NCBI GenBank assembly: GCA_002839245.1 | Contig: PGXR01000008.1 | Span: forward strand, 1-24,290 | Origin: Spirochaetae bacterium HGW-Spirochaetae-7 | Lineage (GTDB): Bacteria > Spirochaetota > Spirochaetia > Treponematales > UBA12059 | Direction: 5' to 3' | DNA: 24,290 nt | Shown: piece after piece, positions 15,294 through 22,878 of the stretch | Numbering within the stretch: position 1 is the stretch's first letter | Layout of the letters: each line of letters starts with the position of its first letter | The notes under the pieces: generated by a model | What the model was told of the DNA's origin: nothing | Seen by the model: only the letters and a program-made list of their open reading frames with translations | The model's database searches: none | Position numbers and translations under genes: made by a program

Positions 15294-16178
15294 GTGCTGA
15301 GCTACAGACATGGTTTTCACGCGGGCAACCACGCGGACGTCCTCAAGCACCTCGTTCTGGTAGACTGCCTGTCCCGCCTCATCGTCAAGGACACGCCGCT
15401 TCTCTACGTCGATTCACATGCCGGCGCCGGCTCGTACCAGCTGCGCGAGGGCTACGCGGCGATGAACGAGGAATGGGCCAGCGGCATAGAACGGCTCAAG
15501 TCTTTCGCGGGTTCCGAGGAACCTCCGCCGGCGGTGGCCGCGTATTTGACGGCTATCGGGGGCGGCCGCCGACCCGGCGGCGACGCCGCTGCCGAGCCGC
15601 CGTACCCCGGCTCGCCCGCGCTGGCCGCGTCACTGCTCAGGCGGCAGGACAGGCTGGCCCTCTTCGAGCTGCACCCGAGCGACAGCGCGCCACTGGAGTC
15701 GCTGTTCGCGGACGACCGGCGCGTCGCCGTCAGGAAGGCGGACGGATTCGCCTCGCTGCCGCCGCTGCTGCCGCCGCCGTCGCGCCGGGCCTTCGTTCTC
15801 GTCGACCCGTCGTACGAACTGGCGGCGGACTACGACCTGGTCGTATCGACCATCGCCGCGGCTCTCGGACGCTTCCCGACAGGAGTATTCGCGGTATGGT
15901 ATCCGCTCCTCGAGCGTGACGATGCCAGGCGGCTGCCTGCCCGCCTGCTCGGCTTGGCCCAGGCCGGAAAGCCCGTACCGCTCAAGGCGCTCGACGCCCG
16001 CCTGCGGATACGTTCGAGCCTCCCCGGTGAACGGGGCATGGCCGGTTCGGGAATGCTCGTAATAAATCCGCCATGGCAGCTCAGGGAAGCGCTCGCGCTC
16101 GCCCTGCCCTACCTGGCGAAAGCGCTTGGAACGGACGACGGCGCATGCTCGAGCGTCATCGGCTTCGGACTGGATTAG
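15294..16178 (+). CDS. rlmJ: 23S rRNA (adenine-N6)-methyltransferase RlmJ
   Basis: A 294-residue protein with a GTG start giving MLSYRHGFHAGNHADVLKH, the hallmark N-terminus. RlmJ methylates N6 of A2030 (E. coli numbering) in 23S rRNA using SAM. The SAM-binding DSHAGAGSY lies at 40-48. The catalytic motif is DPSY (171-174), a variant of the usual DPPY of N6-adenine methyltransferases. GVFAVWYPLLERDDARRL and SGMLVINPPWQL are further family blocks. The gene is flanked upstream by a divergent outer-membrane protein gene and appears monocistronic. A GGGAG ribosome site lies about nine bases before the GTG. Confidence 0.93.
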   Translation: MLSYRHGFHAGNHADVLKHLVLVDCLSRLIVKDTPLLYVDSHAGAGSYQLREGYAAMNEEWASGIERLKSFAGSEEPPPAVAAYLTAIGGGRRPGGDAAAEPPYPGSPALAASLLRRQDRLALFELHPSDSAPLESLFADDRRVAVRKADGFASLPPLLPPPSRRAFVLVDPSYELAADYDLVVSTIAAALGRFPTGVFAVWYPLLERDDARRLPARLLGLAQAGKPVPLKALDARLRIRSSLPGERGMAGSGMLVINPPWQLREALALALPYLAKALGTDDGACSSVIGFGLD

Positions 16179-16187
16179 GACCGGAAT

Positions 16188-16225
16188 AAAAAACCCCGTC
16201 TTGCCCGAATGAAGGCAAGACGGGG
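16188..16225 (-). terminator. Intrinsic terminator of the GntP permease transcript
   Basis: Perfect 12-base arms (16194-16205 and 16214-16225) surround an eight-base loop. On the minus strand the stem is followed at once by six U residues (A-run 16188-16193). It is a classical intrinsic terminator for leftward transcription. For rlmJ, read rightward, no U-run follows, although the hairpin may still help. Confidence 0.9.
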
Positions 16226-16236
16226 CCGATCTTCAA

Positions 16237-16288
16237 GCAGGCTCGACGCTTCTCCCGTGGAGGCATCCCCTGAAGCGTCGCCGCCTGC
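16237..16288 (-). other. Large hairpin in the 3' untranslated region of the GntP permease gene
   Basis: Nine-base arms CGACGCTTC (16244-16252) and GAAGCGTCG (16272-16280) are extended by six-base arms GCAGGC (16237-16242) and GCCTGC (16283-16288) past a small bulge. It lies between the permease stop and the terminator at 16188-16225. It may protect the 3' end of the message or act as a tandem terminator. Confidence 0.55.
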
Positions 16289-16294
16289 GCAGGA

Positions 16295-17674
16295 TCAAAC
16301 TACTCCCATGCTCCCGAGCACTATGGCCACGACGCAGGTGGCGACCGGGATCAGCACGGAGACCATGCCGATGTCGGCGTAGCCTTGCTTATGGGTGATG
16401 CCGGTGATACCGAGCAGCGTGACGACGGCGCCGTTATGCGGCAGGCTGTCGAGGCCGCCACAGGCGATCGCCACGACGCGGTGCAGTACCTCGGGGTTGA
16501 TGCCCTTGGCGATGGCCTGGTTGTAGAAGGTCTCGCCCATCGCGCCGAGTGCGATGCTCATGCCGCCGGAGGCGGAACCCGTGATTCCGGCGAGCACGTT
16601 CGTAGCCAGGGCCGCGGTGATGAGCGGGTTGTCGGAAATGCCGAGAAGCGCGGCCTGGACGATGGCGAAAGCTGCGAGGGTCTTCACGACGTTGCCGTAG
16701 CCGACTTCGCTCGCGGTGTTGAGGATGGGAAGCATCGAGCCGAATACGCCGGCGTTGACCGTTTCCTTGACCTTGAAGCGCTTGTAGTTGACCGCGATGG
16801 CCACGATGATACCGGCGATCAGGGCGATGATCAGGCCCCAGTTTCCGCGCACCGAGTTGAGGCTGGTTTCGAAGGGCTTGGCCTTCAGGTATTCATAGGC
16901 GGCGTTGTTAGCCGTGTAGATGAAGGTTACGATGATGTAGTTGAGGACGAGCACCATGAGTATGGGGATGAGGGCTACGAAGACGCTGGGGAGATTCGAG
17001 CCGTCGAACTCCTTGAGGTTCTCGTTCTTGTGGTCGCCATAGAACTCGCCCTTGGCGTTGAGCTTCTTCGCGCGGGCCATCAGCCACCAGGTGCCCGCAC
17101 CGAACATGATGATGGCAGAGATGATACCGAGGACCGGGGCCGCGTAGACGGTCGTCTTGAAGAACGTCATCGGTATGGCGTTCTGGATCTGGGGGGTACC
17201 CGGCAAAGCGGTCATCGTGAAGGTGAAAGAACCCAGCGCGATGGCGCCCGGGATAAGCCGCTTCGGGGTGCCGGCCTCGCGGAAGAGGTGGGCCGCTATC
17301 GGGTAGACGGCGAAGACGACGACGAAGAGTGAGACGCCGCCGTAGGTAAGGACGCCGCAGGTAAGCACGACGGCCAGTATGGCCTTGTCCTTGCCAAGCC
17401 TGGTGGCGATCGCGTGGGCGATGGCCTTGGCGCTGCCGGAATCCTCCATCACCTTGCCGAAGATGGCCCCGAGCATGAACACGGGGAAGTAGAGCTTGAG
17501 ATAGTTGGCCAGGTTGGGCATGAAGACCTGGGTATACGTGGCAATGAGCGGCATGCCCGAGAACGAGGCCGCCAGGAGCGCCAGGATCGGCGCGAGAATG
17601 AGCACGGATATGCCGCGGTACGCGAGGTACATCAGCAGCCCGAGGGACACTATGATTCCTATGACTCCGACCAT
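16295..17674 (-). CDS. GntP-family permease, probable 3-hydroxybutyrate/short-chain acid transporter
   Basis: A 459-residue, strongly hydrophobic protein with about 12 membrane helices. The start at 17674 has GGAGG six bases upstream. The N-terminus (MVGVIGIIVSLGLLMYLAYRGISVLILAPILALLAASF) and motifs TGSASGGMSIALGAMGE and GGLDSLPHNGAVVTLLGITGITHK are diagnostic of the GntP family of proton symporters for gluconate, 3-hydroxybutyrate and related acids. Sequence alone does not fix the substrate. The adjoining thiolase, CoA-transferase and short-chain dehydrogenase favour 3-hydroxybutyrate or acetoacetate over gluconate. The gene lies 200 bases behind the thiolase, same strand, and ends at a strong terminator. 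Confidence 0.88.
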   Translation of the reverse strand: MVGVIGIIVSLGLLMYLAYRGISVLILAPILALLAASFSGMPLIATYTQVFMPNLANYLKLYFPVFMLGAIFGKVMEDSGSAKAIAHAIATRLGKDKAILAVVLTCGVLTYGGVSLFVVVFAVYPIAAHLFREAGTPKRLIPGAIALGSFTFTMTALPGTPQIQNAIPMTFFKTTVYAAPVLGIISAIIMFGAGTWWLMARAKKLNAKGEFYGDHKNENLKEFDGSNLPSVFVALIPILMVLVLNYIIVTFIYTANNAAYEYLKAKPFETSLNSVRGNWGLIIALIAGIIVAIAVNYKRFKVKETVNAGVFGSMLPILNTASEVGYGNVVKTLAAFAIVQAALLGISDNPLITAALATNVLAGITGSASGGMSIALGAMGETFYNQAIAKGINPEVLHRVVAIACGGLDSLPHNGAVVTLLGITGITHKQGYADIGMVSVLIPVATCVVAIVLGSMGVV

Positions 17675-17827
17675 TACGATCCTCCAATTTCGAGTGTGTG
17701 GGTTTTCAAGAACAGACAGAAAGTGCCTATGGTATCGTTGGACCGAACGCCTTCAGCACCGCCCGGATGCGGCCTTGCCGCAGCTCCGAATCGGATCCTT
17801 CCTCCTTGTCTTTCCCTGGATAGGCAC

Positions 17828-17848
17828 CCGGCCGCCACAAGAGGCCGG
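17828..17848 (-). other. Small hairpin in the thiolase-permease gap
   Basis: Six-base arms CCGGCC (17828-17833) and GGCCGG (17843-17848) flank a nine-base loop, 26 bases past the thiolase stop. There is no U-tract. It may be a partial terminator that sets the thiolase/permease ratio. No strong promoter is seen between here and the permease start. Confidence 0.3.
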
Positions 17849-17874
17849 CCGGTACCGTATTACGGCGCTACGCG

Positions 17875-19134
17875 CTATTTGATCCTTCTCAGGACGGTCA
17901 CCGAATTGGTCACGGCAGATCCGCCGACGTTCAGCGTCGCGGTAACGTCAGGAACGCCAGCGGCCCTGGCGGCGCCGATCGGCTTTCCGAGCATCTGCTT
18001 GTACAAAAGGACGTGCATGGACGCTCCGGTCGCGCCTACCGGATGCCCCTTGGCCTTCAATCCGCCCGACAGGTTGACGGGGCAGGCATCGCCGGGGGAG
18101 AAGCGGCCGGCTACGTAATCGCGTCCCGCCCCTCCATCCTCGGACAGGCCGAGCGCTTCGGTGCACAGCAGCTGGTTGATGGTGAAGCAGTCGTGCACTT
18201 CCACCGCCTTCAGGTCCTTGGAGCTTATTCCCGCCTCGCCGAATGCCTGGGCCACCGCTTTCTTCGCCGCGATAAGTTCATGCATGTTCTCCCTGTCGGC
18301 TATTGCCATCCTTTCGGTCGTGTGCCCAAGGCCGGCGAATTCCACCACCGCGTCCTTGCGGGCCATGGCTATGTCGGTCCTGGAAATGACGAGGGCCGCG
18401 GCTCCGTCGGTAACCAACGAGCAGTCGTGCAGGCGGAGCGGGGCGGCGACGACCGGGTTCTTCTCTTCCGGAAGTCCCATGATGGCGTCCGCGGTGAACA
18501 GCTGGTACTTGTCGCTCGGGCCGCCCTTGCCGAAATGGGCGAGCGGGTTGAGCACGCCGTTCCTGTACATCAGGGCCCCCGCGGAAGCCAGCATCCTTCG
18601 CAGCTGCTCGTCCCCGAAGCCGTATTTCTTCTGGTAGCCCTTGGCGTATTCGGCGAAGAGCCCCGGGAAGGTCATTCCGGTGCCGCCTTCCGTTGGCCAG
18701 AACGACGCCCCCGCAAGCGCGTGCGTCACTCCGGCGGACTTCAGGAGGTTCATTTTCTCCACGCCCACCACGAGGACGGTCTTATACCGGCCGCTCTCTA
18801 TTCCATAGATCGCGTTGAGTATCGCCATCGAGGAACTGGCGCACGCGCCCTCGACGCGCTGGGCAGGCTTGAACCTGAAGGCTTCCGGATAGGACTCCAG
18901 GGCGTACGGCCCGATATGGTCCTGGTTGGTGAAAAGGGCGGGCGCGAACGAACCGACCCAGATGGCGTCTATCTCTTCTGGCGCCATGCCCGAGTCCTCG
19001 ACCGCTCCGCGGATGGCCTCGTCCATCAATTGATAGATGGATTTGGTATCGGTTATTTCACCAGTCTCCTTGTTCTTCTGAATAAAGGATCCGAACTGTG
19101 TGTTGTACGCTCCGACTATGCAAGTGCCAGCCAT
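17875..19134 (-). CDS. Thiolase, SCP2/acetyl-CoA acetyltransferase type
   Basis: A 419-residue protein; the start at 19134 has GGAGG six bases upstream. It would cleave acetoacetyl-CoA (or another 3-oxoacyl-CoA) with CoA to acetyl-CoA, or run the reverse condensation. The nucleophile Cys98 lies in VEGACASSSMA. HDCF (314-317) is the fingerprint of SCP2-type thiolases, and GGLKAKGHPVGATGAS (357-372) carries the catalytic His364. The second Cys of classical thiolases (CxG near the C-terminus) is absent; the end reads LNVGGSAVTNSV, as in the SCP2 group, where the HDCF Cys is thought to take over. The promoter carries a TGACC..GGTCA operator-like site at its start point. Confidence 0.9.
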   Translation of the reverse strand: MAGTCIVGAYNTQFGSFIQKNKETGEITDTKSIYQLMDEAIRGAVEDSGMAPEEIDAIWVGSFAPALFTNQDHIGPYALESYPEAFRFKPAQRVEGACASSSMAILNAIYGIESGRYKTVLVVGVEKMNLLKSAGVTHALAGASFWPTEGGTGMTFPGLFAEYAKGYQKKYGFGDEQLRRMLASAGALMYRNGVLNPLAHFGKGGPSDKYQLFTADAIMGLPEEKNPVVAAPLRLHDCSLVTDGAAALVISRTDIAMARKDAVVEFAGLGHTTERMAIADRENMHELIAAKKAVAQAFGEAGISSKDLKAVEVHDCFTINQLLCTEALGLSEDGGAGRDYVAGRFSPGDACPVNLSGGLKAKGHPVGATGASMHVLLYKQMLGKPIGAARAAGVPDVTATLNVGGSAVTNSVTVLRRIK

Positions 19135-19165
19135 GCCTATCCTCCGTTTCGACGATTTCAGTCAG

Positions 19166-19211
19166 TGACCTTGGTCAACGGACAGTATGTCGGGTTTTTA
19201 CATTCTGTCAA
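19166..19211 (-). promoter_or_regulatory. Thiolase promoter with operator-like site O1
   Basis: On the minus strand, TTGACA (19206-19211) and CATACT (19184-19189) are 16 bases apart. The palindrome with half-sites TGACC/GGTCA and a two-base centre (19166-19177) falls at the predicted start point and, read leftward, continues into CTGAC. The same site occurs before the CoA-transferase and the dehydrogenase genes. The position is ideal for a repressor, probably the TetR protein encoded at 21277. Confidence 0.65.
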
Positions 19212-19272
19212 GAAATATTTTTACGCCCCGCGCGGTTATACCGAATTTTATTCGCTCCCCTGGAAGCGACTA

Positions 19273-19307
19273 AAGTGAATGCCGTCTGGCAATTGTTGCA
19301 TTCACTT
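19273..19307. promoter_or_regulatory. Ten-base inverted repeat in the divergent control region
   Basis: Perfect arms AAGTGAATGC (19273-19282) and GCATTCACTT (19298-19307) with a 15-base centre lie midway in the 443-base gap between the divergent thiolase and CoA-transferase genes. It differs from the TGACC-type sites and may bind a second regulator, or form a leader hairpin. The rest of this gap holds the two promoters and no gene. Confidence 0.45.
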
Positions 19308-19363
19308 GTCCGGAAAGAAATTAAGATGTCGATACGATAGAACTCGTTTCAATTCGATATTTT

Positions 19364-19449
19364 TTGAATGACTATGGTCACTGACTTAACTTGCCCAGTT
19401 TTAAGGATTTCAGTTTTTTGTTGCGCGTTCCGGCAATATGGTTTATAAG
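19364..19449 (+). promoter_or_regulatory. CoA-transferase control region with operator-like site O2
   Basis: The site TGACTATGGTCA (19369-19380), followed by CTGAC, matches O1 read on the opposite strand. Two promoter readings exist: TTGAAT (19364-19369) and TAACTT (19387-19392), spaced 17, which would enclose the operator; or TTGCGC (19421-19426) and TATAAG (19444-19449), spaced 17, which has the better -10 element and would leave the operator about 75 bases upstream. The first suits repression, the second would not be directly blocked. Confidence 0.5.
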
Positions 19450-19577
19450 TATCTCGGACCGACCGCTCGCCTACAGCCCCCCCGCCAACGACGCACCCGG
19501 CATACCTGCCGAGGCGTCTCTCGCGAGCCCCGCCAACCGATCGTGGCTCGAGGCACCAAATCAACGTAGGAGAGAAT

Positions 19578-21155
19578 ATGCCCAAGAACAAGGTGGTCAC
19601 GGCACGAGAAGCCGTGGCCCATATCCGTTCCGGTTCGGTCGTGGCGACCGAAGGCTTCGTAGGGAACGGCTTCCCGGAGCATCTCGCCATCGCGCTCGAG
19701 GAAAGGTTCCTGGAGACCGGGGAGCCAAAAGGGCTCACGCTCGTGTACGCCGCCGGCCAGGGCGATGGCAAGAGCAAGGGGCTCAACCACCTCGCAAGAG
19801 AAGGCTTGGTCTCCAGGGTAATCGGCGGACACTGGGGCCTGGCCCCGGCGCTCGGCAAGATGGCCATCGAGAACAAGATCGAAGCCTACAACCTGCCGCA
19901 AGGCTGCATCTCCCACCTTTTCAGGGACATCGCGGGAGGCAGGCCCGGCCATATCACGCACGTGGGCCTGCAGACCTTCGTCGACCCGCGGAACGGCGGC
20001 GGGAAGATGAACCCGCGGACCACCGCAGACGTGGTCGAACTCCTGGAACTCGCCGGACATGAATACCTGTGGTACAAGTCCTTCCCGATCGACGTAGCCT
20101 TGCTCAGGGGAACCTCGGCGGACGCGAACGGCAACATAAGCTTCGAGAAGGAAGCGCTCATACTCGAGAACCTCGCCATAGCGCAGGCCGTCAAGAACTC
20201 GGGCGGCATCGTCATCGTCCAGGTAGAGCGCATACTCGAAGCGGGATCTCTCGGACCGAGAAACGTCAAGATACCGAGGATGCTCGTGGATTTCGTGGTA
20301 CAGGCTCCGCCTGAAGCGCATTGGCAGACGTTCGCGACGCAGTACAACCCGGCATATTCGGGAGAGGTCCGCGTTCCGATGGCTGCGCTGGGTCCGATGG
20401 AGATGTCAGAACGCAAGATCATATGCCGGAGGGCCGCGCTCGAGCTGCAGGAGGACGCGGTGGTCAACCTGGGAATAGGCATGCCGGAGGGCGTCGCCAA
20501 GGTAGCCGCCGAGGAAGGCATCCTGGACTCGATGATACTCACCGTCGAGCCGGGCCCGATAGGCGGCATGCCTGCCGGCGGGCTCGATTTCGGAGCGTCC
20601 ACCAACGCGGAATGCATCGTCGACCAGCCATCCCAGTTCGACTTCTACGACGGAGGCGGACTCGACCTCGCGTTCCTCGGCCTGGCCCAGGTCGACGAGA
20701 AGGGCAACCTCAACGTCAGCAAGTTCGGGCCGAAGTTCGCGGGAGCGGGGGGGTTCATCAACATCACCCAGAACGCGAAGCGGGTATTCTTCCTGGGAAC
20801 ATTCACTGCCGGCAATCTGGAGATAGACCTTGAAGGGGGCAAGCTCCTCATCAAGAAGGAGGGGGACGTCAAGAAATTCGTCAGATCAGTCGAGCACAAG
20901 ACTTTCAGCGGCGAGTACGCGGTACAAACCAGTCAACCGGTCCTGTACATCACCGAGCGCGCCGTGTTCAAGCTCGGCAAGGATGGCCTCGAGCTGGTCG
21001 AAATCGCCCCCGGAGTAGACCTCCAGAAGGACGTGCTCGACCAGATGGATTTTGCCCCTGTCATCAAGCAGGCGCCGAAGCTCATGGACCCGCGGATCTT
21101 CTCCGATACGCCCATGAGGATCGTGGCCGCGCCGTCGGGACGACCCGCGAGATAG
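19578..21155 (+). CDS. Family I CoA-transferase (propionate/acetoacetate CoA-transferase type), fused alpha-beta
   Basis: A 525-residue protein; the start has AGGAG five bases upstream. It moves CoA between acyl-CoA and a free acid through a glutamyl-CoA intermediate. The alpha-like half (1 to ~270) starts with VVTAREAVAHIRSGSVVATEGFVGNGFPEHLA. The beta-like half contains VNLGIGMPEGVAKVAAEEG and LTVEPGPIGGMPAGGLDFGAS. Glu324 in TVEPGP is the predicted nucleophile and has the same number I recall for Glu324 of Clostridium propionicum propionate CoA-transferase. The length is typical of single-chain members. In this locus acetoacetate activation is the likely task. It is first of three plus-strand genes, followed by a hairpin. 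Confidence 0.9.
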   Translation: MPKNKVVTAREAVAHIRSGSVVATEGFVGNGFPEHLAIALEERFLETGEPKGLTLVYAAGQGDGKSKGLNHLAREGLVSRVIGGHWGLAPALGKMAIENKIEAYNLPQGCISHLFRDIAGGRPGHITHVGLQTFVDPRNGGGKMNPRTTADVVELLELAGHEYLWYKSFPIDVALLRGTSADANGNISFEKEALILENLAIAQAVKNSGGIVIVQVERILEAGSLGPRNVKIPRMLVDFVVQAPPEAHWQTFATQYNPAYSGEVRVPMAALGPMEMSERKIICRRAALELQEDAVVNLGIGMPEGVAKVAAEEGILDSMILTVEPGPIGGMPAGGLDFGASTNAECIVDQPSQFDFYDGGGLDLAFLGLAQVDEKGNLNVSKFGPKFAGAGGFINITQNAKRVFFLGTFTAGNLEIDLEGGKLLIKKEGDVKKFVRSVEHKTFSGEYAVQTSQPVLYITERAVFKLGKDGLELVEIAPGVDLQKDVLDQMDFAPVIKQAPKLMDPRIFSDTPMRIVAAPSGRPAR

Positions 21156-21172
21156 CCACTCCGGCCTACGAC

Positions 21173-21206
21173 GGACCTCCGGGGAGCCCAAGCGCCCCGG
21201 GGGTCC
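21173..21206 (+). terminator. GC-rich hairpin after the CoA-transferase gene
   Basis: Arms of 12 bases (21173-21184 and 21195-21206), paired with one G-U position, surround a ten-base loop 17 bases after the stop. No U-run follows. It probably separates the CoA-transferase transcript from the TetR gene. Confidence 0.6.
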
Positions 21207-21208
21207 CG

Positions 21209-21238
21209 TTGTGCGCCCCGCGAATTCCATGCTAAAAT
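21209..21238 (+). promoter_or_regulatory. Weak candidate promoter of the tetR gene
   Basis: TTGTGC (21209-21214) and TAAAAT (21233-21238) are 18 bases apart. The -10 element is good and the -35 poor. No TGACC-type site lies here, so the regulator gene may not be autoregulated. Confidence 0.35.
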
Positions 21239-21276
21239 ATTTATTGAGAAAAACTTTGGCCTCAAGGGTAACGAGC

Positions 21277-21903
21277 ATGACCAAAAGACAGAAACAGGCA
21301 CAGGAGACCCGCCGGATCCTGTTCGAAAACGCGGTCACGCTATTCCGGGAAAAAGGATTCGATTCCGTCACCGTCGAAGAGATCACAACCCGCGCCGGAA
21401 CCGCCAAAGGAAGTTTCTACACGTATTTCAGGACAAAAAGCGACATCATAATAGAGGAATTCAAGGCTATTGACGGATTCTACGAGAAATACCAGCACAA
21501 CCTGAAACGCTACGGTTCCGCGAGGGAGAGGATCATTGCCTTCGTGCGCGCCCAGACGAAACACGTCCGCGACAGCGTCGGTCTGGCGATGCTCAAGATT
21601 CTCTATTCCACGAACATCATAGACCCCCTGGCCGAGAAATTCCTTATAAATCCCCAGCGTTACCTGCACGCCCTGATAAAGGAAATCATAATCCTGGGGC
21701 AATCGACGGGCGAATTCCGCACCGATGTCGACGCCGACGAACTCACGCTGTTCTTCAACCGCTCCATGAGATCCGTGTTCTTGGACTGGGCCATCTCCGA
21801 CAACGATTGGGACCTCGTCGCGGGGGGGCTTCGGTACTGCGAGATAGTCATATTGCCCGCCCTCTCAAGCCCCGGCACCGGCCCCCGCGCAGCCGGAAGC
21901 TGA
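21277..21903 (+). CDS. TetR-family transcriptional regulator
   Basis: A 208-residue protein. The start at 21277 has AAGGG eight bases upstream and gives MTKRQKQAQETRRILFENAV, a normal TetR N-terminus; the in-frame GTG at 21211 would overlap the promoter. The helix-turn-helix is VTVEEITTRAGTAKGSFYTYFRTKSDII (about 31-58). The C-terminal ligand and dimer domain has no recognised subfamily signature. Its place between the CoA-transferase and dehydrogenase genes, and the shared TGACC..GGTCA sites before three genes of the locus, make it the best candidate for their repressor. An acyl-CoA or hydroxy-acid inducer is a guess. Confidence 0.88.
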   Translation: MTKRQKQAQETRRILFENAVTLFREKGFDSVTVEEITTRAGTAKGSFYTYFRTKSDIIIEEFKAIDGFYEKYQHNLKRYGSARERIIAFVRAQTKHVRDSVGLAMLKILYSTNIIDPLAEKFLINPQRYLHALIKEIIILGQSTGEFRTDVDADELTLFFNRSMRSVFLDWAISDNDWDLVAGGLRYCEIVILPALSSPGTGPRAAGS

Positions 21904-21982
21904 TCCCAACCGGCCGGCGCTGAGTATTGAAGCTTTTCTCGCTATCGGCAAGAAAAGATTGAAAATGGCACTAAAACAGTTT

Positions 21983-22046
21983 TTGACAGATACGGTTTTC
22001 CGATATACAATGACCCGTCATATTCCCCGGTCATTGACCGTGGTCA
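21983..22046 (+). promoter_or_regulatory. Dehydrogenase promoter with operator-like site O3 and extra half-sites
   Basis: TTGACA (21983-21988) and TACAAT (22006-22011) are 17 bases apart, a near-consensus promoter starting near 22018. Site O3, TGACCGTGGTCA (22035-22046), lies just downstream, before the ribosome site. Additional half-sites TGACC (22011-22015) and GGTCA (22029-22033) give four half-sites in 36 bases, including the inverted repeat AATGACC/GGTCATT (22009-22015, 22029-22035). Confidence 0.7.
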
Positions 22047-22065
22047 TTCAGTTAGGAGGGCAATA

Positions 22066-22857
22066 ATGGTTATCAAAGGATCTGTAGCCGTAATCACGGG
22101 AGGAGCCAGCGGCATAGGCGAGACCGTAGCGCGCAGGCTGTCCGCCGAGGGAGCTTCCGTCGTACTTGGCGACATGAACCAGGAAGGTCTGGACAGGGTA
22201 GTCGCTGATATCCGCAAGGCCGGCGGCAAGGCCGCGGGCAAGGTCCTCAACGTGACCGACGACGCGTCTACCGCGGCTTTCATGGACTTCGCGATCGCCG
22301 AGTTCGGCGCCATCAACATAGTCGCGCCCTGTGCAGGCATCATCCGCGACGCCATGTTCGTTTCCCCCGACAAGGAAACCGGCAAGATAAAGCGCTCGAT
22401 GAGCACCGCCGACTTCCGCGCCGTCATCGACGTCAACCTGGTCGGCCCATTCATCACGATGCGCGAGGCGGCCGTCCGCATGGTGGACAACGGCTGGAAG
22501 GGCGTGCTGTTCACCATTTCTTCGATACAGAAGGAAGGCGGCGTAGGCCAGCTCAACTACTCGTCGACCAAGGCGGCGATGGCGCTCTGGCCAAAGATCC
22601 TGGTAGGCGAATTCCAGATGAAGGGCATCACCGGCATCCGCGTCGTGTCGATAGCTCCGGGTTACGTCGGAACCCCGATGGTCAAGGGCATGGACCAGGG
22701 CGCGCTGGCCAAGATAGTCTCCGGCGTGCACCTCGGCCGCCTCATCGAGCCGGAGGAGATCGCCGACACGATGGCCTGGGTCGTCACGAACGACGCCGTC
22801 AACGCCACCTGCATCGAGGTCACCGGCGGCATGATCTCCGGGCTTATCGCGAAATAA
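22066..22857 (+). CDS. Short-chain dehydrogenase, probable 3-hydroxybutyrate or 3-hydroxyacyl dehydrogenase
   Basis: A 263-residue classical SDR; GGAGGG lies before the ATG at 22066. The cofactor motif is TGGASGIG (11-18) and Asp36 (LGDMN) favours NAD(H). PCAG (88-91) replaces the common NNAG. The catalytic set is Asn124, Ser152, Tyr165 and Lys169 (YSSTK). A roughly 13-residue insertion (SPDKETGKIKRSM, about 100-112) follows strand 4, and the C-terminus ends VTGGMISGLIAK. By context it would oxidise 3-hydroxybutyrate to acetoacetate or act on a 3-hydroxyacyl-CoA; FabG-type reduction is an alternative that sequence alone cannot exclude. Confidence 0.85.
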   Translation: MVIKGSVAVITGGASGIGETVARRLSAEGASVVLGDMNQEGLDRVVADIRKAGGKAAGKVLNVTDDASTAAFMDFAIAEFGAINIVAPCAGIIRDAMFVSPDKETGKIKRSMSTADFRAVIDVNLVGPFITMREAAVRMVDNGWKGVLFTISSIQKEGGVGQLNYSSTKAAMALWPKILVGEFQMKGITGIRVVSIAPGYVGTPMVKGMDQGALAKIVSGVHLGRLIEPEEIADTMAWVVTNDAVNATCIEVTGGMISGLIAK

Positions 22858-22878
22858 TCAACAAGTCCACGGGCCCCG

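Noticed and set aside
17724..17735. TGCCTATGGTAT upstream of the permease gene as a fourth TGACC-type operator
   Set aside because: It matches O2 at 9 of 12 positions but loses the symmetric half-sites, and no good promoter surrounds it. The permease may be cotranscribed with the thiolase.
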